In this document: piece by piece, positions 1 to 9,700 of the stretch
Layout: the number at the start of each line of letters is the position of its first letter
How positions within the stretch are numbered: position 1 is the first letter of the stretch
NCBI RefSeq assembly: GCF_013376455.1
Contig: NZ_CP045504.1
Coordinates: forward strand, 4,237,001 to 4,301,000
DNA length: 64,000 nt
From: Desulfolutivibrio sulfodismutans DSM 3696
Lineage (GTDB): Bacteria; Desulfobacterota; Desulfovibrionia; Desulfovibrionales; Desulfovibrionaceae
Reading direction: 5' to 3'
Made by a program: the position numbers and the translations under genes
Notes under the pieces: model-generated
Databases searched by the model: none
Told to the model about the DNA's origin: nothing
The model's input: only the letters and a program-made list of their open reading frames with translations

Positions 1-941
1 ACCTTTGCACTCGATTCGGCGTCCCATTTGTACTATCCGGAAAATACGGTTCAGTTATTTCGCATCTTGAGCCCGAGCATTTTAGCGATTTGCTTGTTCC
101 TCGTCTCGACGCAGATATTGAGCAGAAGGCTCATGACTTTATTGAAGAATCAGCCGCATTTCTCGATAATTATCAAGCCAACTTAAATGACGCAACGGAG
201 CTCTACTTCGACTCCGTTGGCCTGAAGGACATTACTCCAAGCGAGTGGCATTCTTGGGGCTCAGACCTCGGTTTCACAGCCCCCACAAGTATTCAATCTC
301 TCCGAGCCCTAAACTTTAATCCCCGGTTTATTCGGCTTTGTGAACTAATCAAAAGCGGGCCATGGAAACCGCTGGGTAGCCTATGTATTCCCGGAACGCT
401 CAAACGGGGGAACCGCTTTAATCGAATCGATGCAGATCCTGAATACGCTTACAGATTGGTCGGACAAAAAGAACTCTTTTGGCTTCGCCCAGAAGGCCGT
501 TGGATCGCGAAAAAATTTGTTCCAGATGATGTTCTGGTAGAAAACGGATCGATTTTGGTTGCAGCAAGGGGAACTCTAGGGGAAAGCGAACTTTATTGCA
601 GGGCAACATTCATCCATGGAAAGTTGACAGAAAATGCGTACTCCGAGGATATCTTGCGCGTCATAGGCAATGAGAATGAAATTGAGCGTGGTGCACTCTT
701 TGCCTTTATGCGTTCCGAGTCCGCTTTCAGGATGCTCCGCTCCATTTCTGTCGGCAGCAAGCTGCAAGATCATCATTACACGATGCTTCCCTCTCTTCCC
801 ATTCCTTACCCGCCCAATGACATCAGAAAACGCTGCAACGATTTCATAATTGAAGCATACGTGGCAAGGGAAACGGCTTTAGAGCTGGAAGACCGTGCCC
901 GCTCTCTCGTCGAACGCGCCATCGAGGAGGGAGGCCGCTAA
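1..941 (+). CDS. mad5: MADS specificity subunit MAD5 (HsdS-like), 5' end missing
   Basis: The reading frame is open to the left edge of the window (first whole codon at position 3), so only the C-terminal ~312 residues are seen. It reads as a type I restriction S-subunit-like protein. A conserved segment ending GSVISHLEPEHFSDLLVPRL is followed by a helical spacer, then a second target-recognition half containing ILVAARGTLGE and a terminal helix rich in Glu/Arg. Such subunits give DNA sequence specificity to a methyltransferase. Its stop overlaps the next start by one base (TAATG), and the next three genes match MAD6-MAD8, so I place it as MAD5 of the methylation-associated defence system. The methyltransferase (MAD2) and other upstream genes would lie left of the window. 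Family is fairly sure; the MAD5 name rests on context. Confidence 0.75.
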   Translation, partial: LCTRFGVPFVLSGKYGSVISHLEPEHFSDLLVPRLDADIEQKAHDFIEESAAFLDNYQANLNDATELYFDSVGLKDITPSEWHSWGSDLGFTAPTSIQSLRALNFNPRFIRLCELIKSGPWKPLGSLCIPGTLKRGNRFNRIDADPEYAYRLVGQKELFWLRPEGRWIAKKFVPDDVLVENGSILVAARGTLGESELYCRATFIHGKLTENAYSEDILRVIGNENEIERGALFAFMRSESAFRMLRSISVGSKLQDHHYTMLPSLPIPYPPNDIRKRCNDFIIEAYVARETALELEDRARSLVERAIEEGGR

Positions 942-3900
942 TGGCAAAGGTCATACCCATCGGCCAGCCCGTAAACGACTCTGAACGCCAAGCTATCGGT
1001 TTTCTCCGGGATAATCTTCCTGATGGCTGGCTGATCTTCCACAACTTCGAGATGCGACAGGGTGAGGAGGTGTTCGAAATCGACATCGCCATCCTCGCGC
1101 CTCACGCTGTGTACCTGGTGGATGTCAAAGGGACGCGGGGCAACATCGATGTGTATGGCTCCAAGTGGTATCCTGATGGACGCCAGCCGTTCTTCTCGCC
1201 GTTGGCCAAGCTGCGCAGTCACGCCAAGACCATGGCCACCATCATCCGCGAGAGCAACACCGGCCAGATCGAGCTGCGCAAGGCTCATGTGCATGCCACC
1301 GTGCTGCTCACCGCCGATGACGCCGCAGTGTTCGATCAGGCAGGTATCGACAGTCCGGACGTGACAGACTTCAAGCACTGCTTGAAATATTTCCGCGATG
1401 TGAGCCGCATTCCTGACAATCGGCTGAATAACATTACACGCTTCCACTCCCAGATCGCCAAGGCGATCACAGGCAACGCCAAACCCAAGAGCGCAGCGCT
1501 GGTGTTCCGAGACTGGCAGGTGGAAGAAAAACTGGGCGGCACCGACCGCTACACCGAATACCGAGCCAAGCACAACCTGTTGGGCAAGAGCGGCGGTATG
1601 GCGCGCCTGCGGGTCTACCAGGCAGATCCTTACCAAGACGAAGCCACACGCAAGGAAGAGTTCAAGAAGATCAGCAACGCCTATCGCGCCGTGGCTCACA
1701 TGCCAACCCACGCCAACGTGCTGGCAGTGAAGGATCTGTTTGTCTCCGACGATGAAGATAGGGTGGTGCTGGTCACTGAAGACCTGCCCGGCCAGGCCCT
1801 GCGCCTGCACATCAACAAGGCCTCCCTTGCGCTGACCTTTGACCAGAAGCTCCAAGTGATGCGTGACGTGCTGTCGGCTCTTGACCACGCGCACCGGCAC
1901 GAGGTGATTCACCGCAATCTCACTCCAGACGCCATTCTGGTGACCAAAGGTGGCCAGGCCCGGGTGACGGGTTTCGATTACGCCCGCGTGGGCAAGAACC
2001 GCACCTCCACCATCGCCAGTCAGGTGGTGGATGATCTGGAGGCCACCTATCAGGCTCCAGAGTGCTTCAAGGACCCGACCCAGGCCAGCATCGCCTCCGA
2101 TCTCTATGCCGCCGGGCTGATTATCTACGAGCTGTTGACCGGCGAACTGCCCTTTGAAAGCATCGACCAAATGATGGAGGCCGATGGAAAATTCCCAATC
2201 AAGCCCTCGGAGCACAAGCCAGACCTGCCCAATGGGATCGACGAGTGGCTGCAAAAATTCTGCGAGTTTGACCCGGAGGAGCGTCACGCCAGCTCGGCCA
2301 TCGCCCGCAAAGCGCTGGACGATCTGATTCTGCCTGAAGCCAAGAACGACACTGCTCAGGTTGTGAGCAGCCCGGCTGTGCCACAGCTTTCCGATAACCT
2401 GACCGACCTGCCGCAGGATTTTATCCTGGCGGATCGCTTCCGCATTCAGCAAAAGCTGGGCAGCGGAGGCTTTGGGGTCGCCTACAAGGTATTCGATTCC
2501 CTGGGGGATGTGGTGCGGGTCATCAAACTGGTGACCAAGGACCGCCGCAGCGTATATGAACGGCTTCGCCGCGAATACAAAACATTGACCAATCTTCCAG
2601 ACCATCCGCATGTGGTGAAGGTAATCTGGGCGGATCGCATGACGGACGCCAAGCAGACTCCGTACATAGTCTTCGAATATGTGGAAGGTTTGGATGTCTC
2701 TGATCTTATCGATGCCGAGGCGCTATCATTGGATGATTCCGTGCGCATCGTGCATGAGGCTGCGGAAGGGCTGGCTCACCTGCATAAGAACGGTGTATAC
2801 CATCAAGACGTCAAACCCTCCAATCTGCTGTGGACCAACAAGGGCGTCCGTATCATCGATTTCAACGTCGCTGTATCCGAGAACGACGAGGAGCAAGGTG
2901 GTGGCGGAACACGCCGTTATCTGCCGCCGGATTACGATTATTCATCCGAGCCGGATGCCTCGGATCGCATGGACCGCGACCTCTATGCCCTGGGCATCTC
3001 CTTCTATGAATGCCTGACCGGCAAGTATCCTTTCGACGACCCCACGCCGCCGATCAAGACTCAGCCCAAGGCCCCCAAGCAGTTCAAAGGATGCGCCGAC
3101 CTCAGCTCGTCGCTGGTCAATGTGTTGGTGAAGATGATTGCGCCGGAGCGCAAGGATCGCTTCGCCTCAGTAGATGAGTTCTTGACCGCCATTTCTGAGG
3201 TCAAGCGCCTGCGCTCGGTGCTGACCACAGGGGAAATCGGAGCAGGATCAAAAGTGTTGAGCAAGCTGGGCTTTGAGCCAATCAAGCCCAACACCAACCC
3301 ATTTGTCACCCACCTACTGACCCTCTACAGCCAGAGCCAGGTATCAAATGCGGGTACCCGTGGACTCGACGAGGTTGGCAAGGCCACCTATGTGCCGACC
3401 TATCTGGACGAGAAGCTCAAGCCCGCGCTGCTCAGAGGTGATTTCCGTCTGGTAATCATCAGCGGTAACGCTGGCGACGGCAAGACGGCGTTCATTCAGC
3501 AGTTTGAGGCCGTTGCTGAAAGCAAGGGCGCGCAGGTGCAGCGTGGCGCGAATGGGGCTGTTTTCCAGCTTAAGGGGCATACTTACCAGAGCAATTATGA
3601 CGGCAGTCAAGATGAAGGCGACGAGCGCAATGACGACGTGCTGAAGAAATTCTTCGCCCCCTTCGCGGGCAAGGACGTTTCCGGATGGCCCGACAATCAG
3701 ACCCGCCTGATCGCGATCAACGAGGGGCGGCTGGTCGATTTCTTCCTGGAGCATGAAGAGGAGTTCCCGCTGCTCGCCAAGCAGATCCAGCAGGGTTTGG
3801 CCGGAGCTGCTACGGGAGGCGGTATCGCGGTCATCAACCTCAACCTGCGCTCGGTGGTCGCCGAACCCGTGGAAGGTCAGCCTTCGATTCTGGAGCGACT

Positions 3901-5089
3901 AATTGCACGCATGACGCAGCAGGAATACTGGCAGGCCTGCGAGAAGTGCGACCTCAAGGTCAAGTGCTTTGCCTATCATAACGCCCGGACTTTTCAGGAC
4001 CCAGTTGCCGGTCCCAAGGTGATCGAGCGTCTGAAGATGCTCTACATCATTACCCACCTGCGCGGACGACTCCACATCACCATGCGCGACCTGCGTTCGG
4101 CGCTGGCCTTCATGCTGGTAGGCACTCAGGGCTGCGACGGCATTCACAAGCTCTATCAGAACGGTGGTGAAGAGACCCAGAATCGCATCCTTGACGGCTT
4201 CTATTTCAACTCGTGGCTTGGCGGGGCGGAAGGTTCCAATGACCGGCTGATTGCCTTGCTGCGTGAGATCGACGTTGCCGAAGTCAGCAACCCCGATCTG
4301 GACCGCGAGTTTGGCTTCCTTAATCCCAAGACCAAGACCATGTGCCGCTTCTCGTTCGCAGAGCGGACCGGGTATGACAATGAGCTGATGGAGACGCTGT
4401 TCCGCAATCTGCCTCGTGATTACTCGTCGAAGAACCGAGCTCGATTGATCGCTAAGCATCGTAATTACCTCTCGCACATGCGCCGCCGCCATTTCTTTGA
4501 ATGCCGCGACAGTCAGGAAAATCGTCCGTGGGAAAAGATGCTTCCATATGGCCATATTGATCCCTTCTTAAGAGCCATCGAGGAATCTGGAGCGAAGAGT
4601 CAGGATGAGGTTACCACCATTCTCCGTGCCATCAACCGGGGCGAAGGTTTGAGCGATCCGGCGCGGCTGGGCAACCAGTTGGCGCTTCGTGTTCGCCAAG
4701 TAGATAAAGGCACCATCCGCAGTTACCGCCTCTTTGATGGCGACCATTTCACGCTGCGTACAGAGCAGGAAACGGCAGCTCATCCTTTCCTCGAGTGCTT
4801 GTCGCAAGCGCAGGTGCTGCTTTACGACTCCGGCGACGGGCACAAGGCCAGCCTGCGCATCAATCTCGACATCTATGAAATGCTGATGCGGCTCAACAAC
4901 GGCTACCGTCCCAGCATCGAGGAGCAGGAAGGTTTCTACCTGAGTCTGGCGGTGTTCAAGAACGTTCTATCCGCAGCTCCCTATCAGGAGGTGCTTCTCA
5001 CTGAATGCGGCTTCGAATTCTTCCAGATCCGGCGCGACGACAAAGGCATCCTGCATCTGGGAAAGGTAAGCAGAAGGGCTGAAGTATGA
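941..5089 (+). CDS. mad6: MADS protein kinase MAD6 (NERD + pseudokinase + kinase + P-loop)
   Basis: A 1382-residue multidomain protein. Residues ~10-130 form a NERD nuclease-related domain with EIDIAILAPHAVYLVDVKG, a PD-(D/E)XK-type active site. Residues ~195-465 form a kinase fold that looks dead: the catalytic loop reads HRNLTPDAIL instead of HRDxKxxN, and the DFG position reads GFD. Residues ~490-760 form a second kinase that looks active, with Gly loop LGSGGFGVAYKV, a Lys in RVIKLV, HQDVKPSNLL and a DFN metal motif. From ~840 a P-loop (ISGNAGDGKTAF) starts an ATPase region, with a CxxCxxxxxC cluster near 1005. PglW of BREX type 2 has a related NERD-kinase layout, but no PglZ or PglX is seen here, and the order S subunit-kinase-unknown-large ATPase fits MADS. 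The stop overlaps MAD7 by four bases (ATGA). Confidence 0.82.
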   Translation: MAKVIPIGQPVNDSERQAIGFLRDNLPDGWLIFHNFEMRQGEEVFEIDIAILAPHAVYLVDVKGTRGNIDVYGSKWYPDGRQPFFSPLAKLRSHAKTMATIIRESNTGQIELRKAHVHATVLLTADDAAVFDQAGIDSPDVTDFKHCLKYFRDVSRIPDNRLNNITRFHSQIAKAITGNAKPKSAALVFRDWQVEEKLGGTDRYTEYRAKHNLLGKSGGMARLRVYQADPYQDEATRKEEFKKISNAYRAVAHMPTHANVLAVKDLFVSDDEDRVVLVTEDLPGQALRLHINKASLALTFDQKLQVMRDVLSALDHAHRHEVIHRNLTPDAILVTKGGQARVTGFDYARVGKNRTSTIASQVVDDLEATYQAPECFKDPTQASIASDLYAAGLIIYELLTGELPFESIDQMMEADGKFPIKPSEHKPDLPNGIDEWLQKFCEFDPEERHASSAIARKALDDLILPEAKNDTAQVVSSPAVPQLSDNLTDLPQDFILADRFRIQQKLGSGGFGVAYKVFDSLGDVVRVIKLVTKDRRSVYERLRREYKTLTNLPDHPHVVKVIWADRMTDAKQTPYIVFEYVEGLDVSDLIDAEALSLDDSVRIVHEAAEGLAHLHKNGVYHQDVKPSNLLWTNKGVRIIDFNVAVSENDEEQGGGGTRRYLPPDYDYSSEPDASDRMDRDLYALGISFYECLTGKYPFDDPTPPIKTQPKAPKQFKGCADLSSSLVNVLVKMIAPERKDRFASVDEFLTAISEVKRLRSVLTTGEIGAGSKVLSKLGFEPIKPNTNPFVTHLLTLYSQSQVSNAGTRGLDEVGKATYVPTYLDEKLKPALLRGDFRLVIISGNAGDGKTAFIQQFEAVAESKGAQVQRGANGAVFQLKGHTYQSNYDGSQDEGDERNDDVLKKFFAPFAGKDVSGWPDNQTRLIAINEGRLVDFFLEHEEEFPLLAKQIQQGLAGAATGGGIAVINLNLRSVVAEPVEGQPSILERLIARMTQQEYWQACEKCDLKVKCFAYHNARTFQDPVAGPKVIERLKMLYIITHLRGRLHITMRDLRSALAFMLVGTQGCDGIHKLYQNGGEETQNRILDGFYFNSWLGGAEGSNDRLIALLREIDVAEVSNPDLDREFGFLNPKTKTMCRFSFAERTGYDNELMETLFRNLPRDYSSKNRARLIAKHRNYLSHMRRRHFFECRDSQENRPWEKMLPYGHIDPFLRAIEESGAKSQDEVTTILRAINRGEGLSDPARLGNQLALRVRQVDKGTIRSYRLFDGDHFTLRTEQETAAHPFLECLSQAQVLLYDSGDGHKASLRINLDIYEMLMRLNNGYRPSIEEQEGFYLSLAVFKNVLSAAPYQEVLLTECGFEFFQIRRDDKGILHLGKVSRRAEV

Positions 5090-6768
5090 GCATCAGAGGC
5101 AGAGACAAGGAGTTCCGCACTCCCAAGACCACCTACGTCGATTTCAAGCACATCGAGATGGATCGTGTGCTGACCATGCTCTTTCCCCGGCTGAAATACG
5201 ATGGCTATGCCAGCCGACGTCCACCCCGTGCTGGCGACCTGACCGTTGAAGAGTTCATCGGGGACTTCCTTGAGCATCCCGAATGGTTTGCGGGCTTTGA
5301 TCGCTTTCCACAGGTGGTACACCGCTGGGTCGAAACCGATCTGATGGATGTGGTCAATCGGGGCAAAGCCAATCAGGCCGTGGCCGCACCTAGGCCGCTG
5401 CATGGCAATACCTATAAGTTCCGCAACGCCAAGCATACCCGTGACTACGGCGCGGCCGAGCAGATTTACTGGATGCTTTTCTATGCCCGCAAAAGCAAGG
5501 GCCAAGCGGCGCGGGATGCCTTGAAGCGCTTTTTCTTCCCGGGAATCGACTTGGTGACGGACCGCTACGATCCCAACGCATCCGTGGATGTGGAAACGCA
5601 GGCCATCCTGCGTCTGGATCATCAGGTTACCCAGGATATGAAGGACTCCAAGGAGCCCTCGCGCTTCCAGCCGCTATGTATCGGCCAGGCCGATATTATG
5701 GCCGACGACATTCTGCGGCTACTGGCTTATGAGCCCTATATTCCGCGTTCGGTGCTGGTGGACTATTTCAAAACCCTGATGGCATTTCATCTGGCGCTTT
5801 ACCACCTCAAGCTGCTGCAGATGCTGCCCAAGCTGGTGAAACAGCGGTCCGGCTACGATCTCTGCACCACTAAAGAATGCCCGATCAACCCTGGCCTCGA
5901 CAATGCGCTGGAGGGCTGTTCTTACCGCGTGGCGCTGGTCGTGGACATGGGCGACGTCAACAACCCGCGTATGGCCGAGCTGGCTCGCAGGTCCACTGAC
6001 CGGCTCTATCGTCAGATACCGGCCTTTGTGCTGGCCAACTTCGTCGTCAAGAAGCTCGATGAGATGGCGGAATACCTGAGCAAGAAGGTGGGCAAGCTGG
6101 CGACCCCTGGGGGCGGCGTGTTCACCGTTGGCGATCTAGTATCCCTGCTTAGACCTGAGCACGACACCGAGCGTCAAGCCTACTTCAAATTCCGTCTAGC
6201 GAGCCTGATCGAGGAATCGACCTCCGGGAACGAGGACGTCGATCCGGAGATCCGGGAAGTCACTGGCATGGGCCTGGGCGAGTTCGAATCCTTCATCGAA
6301 ATCCTGATGGCGTATCGCGGCAAGTATCACCGCCAGTACATCACTGAGTGTCTGGACTCTCTGCTGATGAAGAACAAAGAGAACGGACTGCTGGCCCAAT
6401 CCCGGACCAAGGGAAGTCCTCGGCGATTTGTACTGGGAAGCAAGCTGCTCGAAGTGCTCCTCCAGGTGGCCGTGCTCACCCAGGACGGCGGGCGTTTTGT
6501 GACCCGAGAGGTCCGCATCGAGGAATTGCTGGCCTTTTTGAGAAACCGCTACGGCCTTCACATCGACCGGCTACCGGAAGGAGCACAGGCCAACAGCAGC
6601 ATCCTGGATAGACGCGCCCTGCGCCTCAACCTCGAAGCCTTCAAACGCCGCCTGCGTGAAATCGGGTTCTACGAGGACCTGTCGGATGCCTACGTGACCC
6701 AGAAGGTATCGCCCCGCTATGCAATTCAGAGAAATGACGGAACTGATAAGGACGGGAGGCACGCATGA
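5086..6768 (+). CDS. mad7: MADS protein MAD7
   Basis: A 560-residue soluble protein with no enzymatic motif I can recognise. It opens with basic MSIRGRDKEFRTPKTTYVDF, has a mainly helical middle with a CTTKECP segment near residue 264, and ends in a basic helical region suggestive of a winged-helix or nucleic-acid-binding tail (RLNLEAFKRRLREIGFYEDL). It starts at an ATGA overlap with the kinase gene and ends in another ATGA overlap with the large ATPase gene, so the three are translationally coupled and probably made in fixed proportion. Its place between kinase and ATPase matches MAD7 of MADS, whose molecular role is not established. The identification rests mainly on gene order and length. 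Confidence 0.7.
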   Translation: MSIRGRDKEFRTPKTTYVDFKHIEMDRVLTMLFPRLKYDGYASRRPPRAGDLTVEEFIGDFLEHPEWFAGFDRFPQVVHRWVETDLMDVVNRGKANQAVAAPRPLHGNTYKFRNAKHTRDYGAAEQIYWMLFYARKSKGQAARDALKRFFFPGIDLVTDRYDPNASVDVETQAILRLDHQVTQDMKDSKEPSRFQPLCIGQADIMADDILRLLAYEPYIPRSVLVDYFKTLMAFHLALYHLKLLQMLPKLVKQRSGYDLCTTKECPINPGLDNALEGCSYRVALVVDMGDVNNPRMAELARRSTDRLYRQIPAFVLANFVVKKLDEMAEYLSKKVGKLATPGGGVFTVGDLVSLLRPEHDTERQAYFKFRLASLIEESTSGNEDVDPEIREVTGMGLGEFESFIEILMAYRGKYHRQYITECLDSLLMKNKENGLLAQSRTKGSPRRFVLGSKLLEVLLQVAVLTQDGGRFVTREVRIEELLAFLRNRYGLHIDRLPEGAQANSSILDRRALRLNLEAFKRRLREIGFYEDLSDAYVTQKVSPRYAIQRNDGTDKDGRHA

Positions 6769-9700
6769 GTAACGCGTTCTCCAGGCTTTCCCAGGATAAA
6801 TTGAACGCAGCGGTCGCTGGTCTGCTGTGCCCTCGTATCGAAGCTATCCTGGGTGATCGTGGCCCAGGCCACTGCATGCGGGTCACCGATCTTGATGACG
6901 ATGTCATGGAGTCGGTATGCAAGGAACTGCGGCGAACCCGGCCCGTTGGAAACATCTTTATCCTCGGCAGCCATGACCAAGAAGGCATGCCAGTTCGGGT
7001 GACCTCCACCAAGCTGGTGGAACTTCGTAACCCTGACGCGAACGGCGAGTTGCGCCAGCCTTTGCTGGTCTTCATCCCCACCTCGCTTCGAACCAGCGCC
7101 GAGGACTCTTTTGGGGTGGCGACCTTCGAGGAATTGGCTTTCACCGGCATCTACGAGGACCTTATCGACTCGCTGCTTGACCGACTCCCGGCAACGCTGG
7201 TCGGCCATGTTCGCGATCTATTGGGCATCCTCAGCGAGGAGGAATGGCTGTTTGCCGACGATGTTTCCCGCGTGCGGTATCTGCTCACCGCGCTCGAAAA
7301 CGGGGTTGATGGAGAAACCCTTGGAGCCAGCCTGTATGAATTGACGTTGATTCCGGACTTCAAGCTCTTTGCCGATACCGGCATGGTCAATGGCAAGATT
7401 CGTCGTAACCTCGGCAGCGTCCGCAGTCTGATGACCTCGCACAAGTCGGTTCATGGCCGTATTGCCGATCTGGGGCTCAGCGACAAAGCATTGGAGTCAC
7501 GCCTATTCGCCTACTTTGAAAAATACGATGTCCAGGAGCCCGAATCCTGGACGCCGCCCATCGCGACCGACAAGAGCTGGTGGAGCATCTCTTTCGATAA
7601 ATGGTCGTTCCAGGAAGAGCTTTCGCTGGACAAGGTTCTTCTGACGGTGCTGGAGACAGACTTGCCGGTCGTTCAAGAGGATGAGACCGACAACCAACTC
7701 TCTGGCCTCATCGGGCAACAGGTTCTGGTCCCGAACGACCGCCGTAAAATGAACGTGGTGTTCGAGGTTAACCCTCACCCCGGCAAGGTCAGCGGGCTTG
7801 ACCATTTTACGGTTCAAATCATTTCGCAGAATGACGGCCCGGTAGGAAAATCCAAAAAGGTCAAAACCTGGACGCAGAACCGCCTGCAATGCACGACCAA
7901 CTTGGCCAAACTCAACAAGATCGAATTTGAAGAGGGATGGCATTTTATTCGCGTCCTACCTTGGACGGCCGATGGCGATCCGATCCCGTTGGAAGCGGAT
8001 TCCGGCTCCGAGTCTGCCAAACGTTCTTATGAAAGCGAACCTTTCTATGTTCTTCCCGGCGGGAACATCGAGGAAGAGCCTCCACAACGTGCAATACCTA
8101 TCGAGCAAAGCCTGGAGCACGCTCTGTTCCGTTTGCAACTGACCGCGCTGGGGGATGAGCGAAATCCGGAGGAAATAGCCATAAGCGGCGTTGCATGGGC
8201 TGAAGGCGGACGCTCCAAAAAAGCATCCCGCCAGGAAACCTTGCTGGCAAAATTCGGTCGTGAAGGCGCTGTGCAGATCCCACTCTCACGTATGCTCAAA
8301 ACCATTGAGCAGCGTATTTTGGCGGAGCCCAAACATCCCTCTGGCTGGCGAATGCAGATCAACCTGGATACTGCGGAGCCGCCTTCAGAAGTTGGGCTCA
8401 CACTGCCATCCTCAGCCGCAATGGCCTCGTTCTTGGCTGCTCGGGAAGAGCTGTTTGCCACGGTTCGCAAAGGCACTGCAGAGCTGATCATGCAGGGGCT
8501 TTCTTTCAGAGATGCCGAGAAGGAGTGCTTGGCATATGCCGACGCCTACCTTGATCTGGTACGGAACCTCATTCGCCAAGCCGAAACAACTTCCGGTGCC
8601 GAGAGACAGCAACATCTCCAGGCGCTGCGGAATGTGCTGGCCGTGGATTCCATTCACGTCATCTTGACTGATTTCCGGGGCAGGCATCGCGAGGCAGTCC
8701 TGGTTTCTCCGACGCACCCGCTTCGCGCCTTATGGCTGAGCAGTTGGGTGGCTTTGGGCAAGGATTGGATTGAAAAGATCAAGGCAGGTGGGAAAGATCA
8801 TATTCCTCATGTCCGCTCCGCGCTGCTGGATGGCCTTGTACCCTCGGCGTATCCAGTTGGGGTTCCCGTTGAAGATGGTCGCATTTTTACCCCGGTCGAT
8901 AACCTGAACGCTTTTTGGGCTCTGTACGCGCCCACGACGGAAAAAAACTCACGCGGCCTGATGGCGGAAATCTGCTCCGCTCTTGGCCTGGCCGAGCCAT
9001 CAGCAGCGGGAGCGGACATCTCCGGCAAGGTGATTGCGGACAAGATTGAACGCTATCTCTCTCAGCATCCTTACGTCCGTGAGTTGTCACTAAACGTCTT
9101 CAACCCGGGGGCCGGATCGGTGATAGCGGATGCCCTCTTGTCGCTACAGCAGAAACACGAGCATGCCGATCTGCGCTACGACATTCGACTATTTACATCA
9201 GATCCCGATTCTCCGGTGCTGGGCGAAGCCCTTGAGTCGATGGTTCGTCCAGGAGTCACGGTCAACGAGGCGGCTGATGCCTTTGCAACCTCGACCGGCA
9301 GCCATCTATTTTCAAAGCTGAATCTGGCCAAGCATGCACTTTCTGAATTCCACGCAAATGCCAAAGAATTCCCGGCCCACATTAGCGTCCTGCTGGATGT
9401 ATTCCCCGCTGAGGAGCTTTCCATTGCAGAGAAGCCTTTGGGGATCACTCCGCTCTATGGACTGATACAGGATTTCGACACCGAGTTTGTTGATGATGAC
9501 TCGGGAACTTTCTGGAACAAGCGTCCTGTGGTCGGCCGCCCGCTCAATTCAGACAGCCATGCGGCTTGTTTTGATCTGCTATCGAACCTGAGCCGTCAAC
9601 TCTGTTTCGCCACCTCAGCGGTTGCAGCGTCCGGAGCCAGCTTTAAATCCGTGCCCGTCGTGACCTTGGGCTTGGATGTCGCCCAGCGAGAGCTGATTTA

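Noticed and set aside
938-2611. Long minus-strand frame opposite the MAD6 gene
   Set aside because: Shadow of a GC-rich coding strand: no family pattern, no ribosome-binding site, and fully inside a gene with clear domains.
941-5089. PglW of a BREX type 2 system
   Set aside because: NERD-kinase layout is similar, but PglX, PglZ and BrxC-type genes are absent and the neighbours fit MADS instead.
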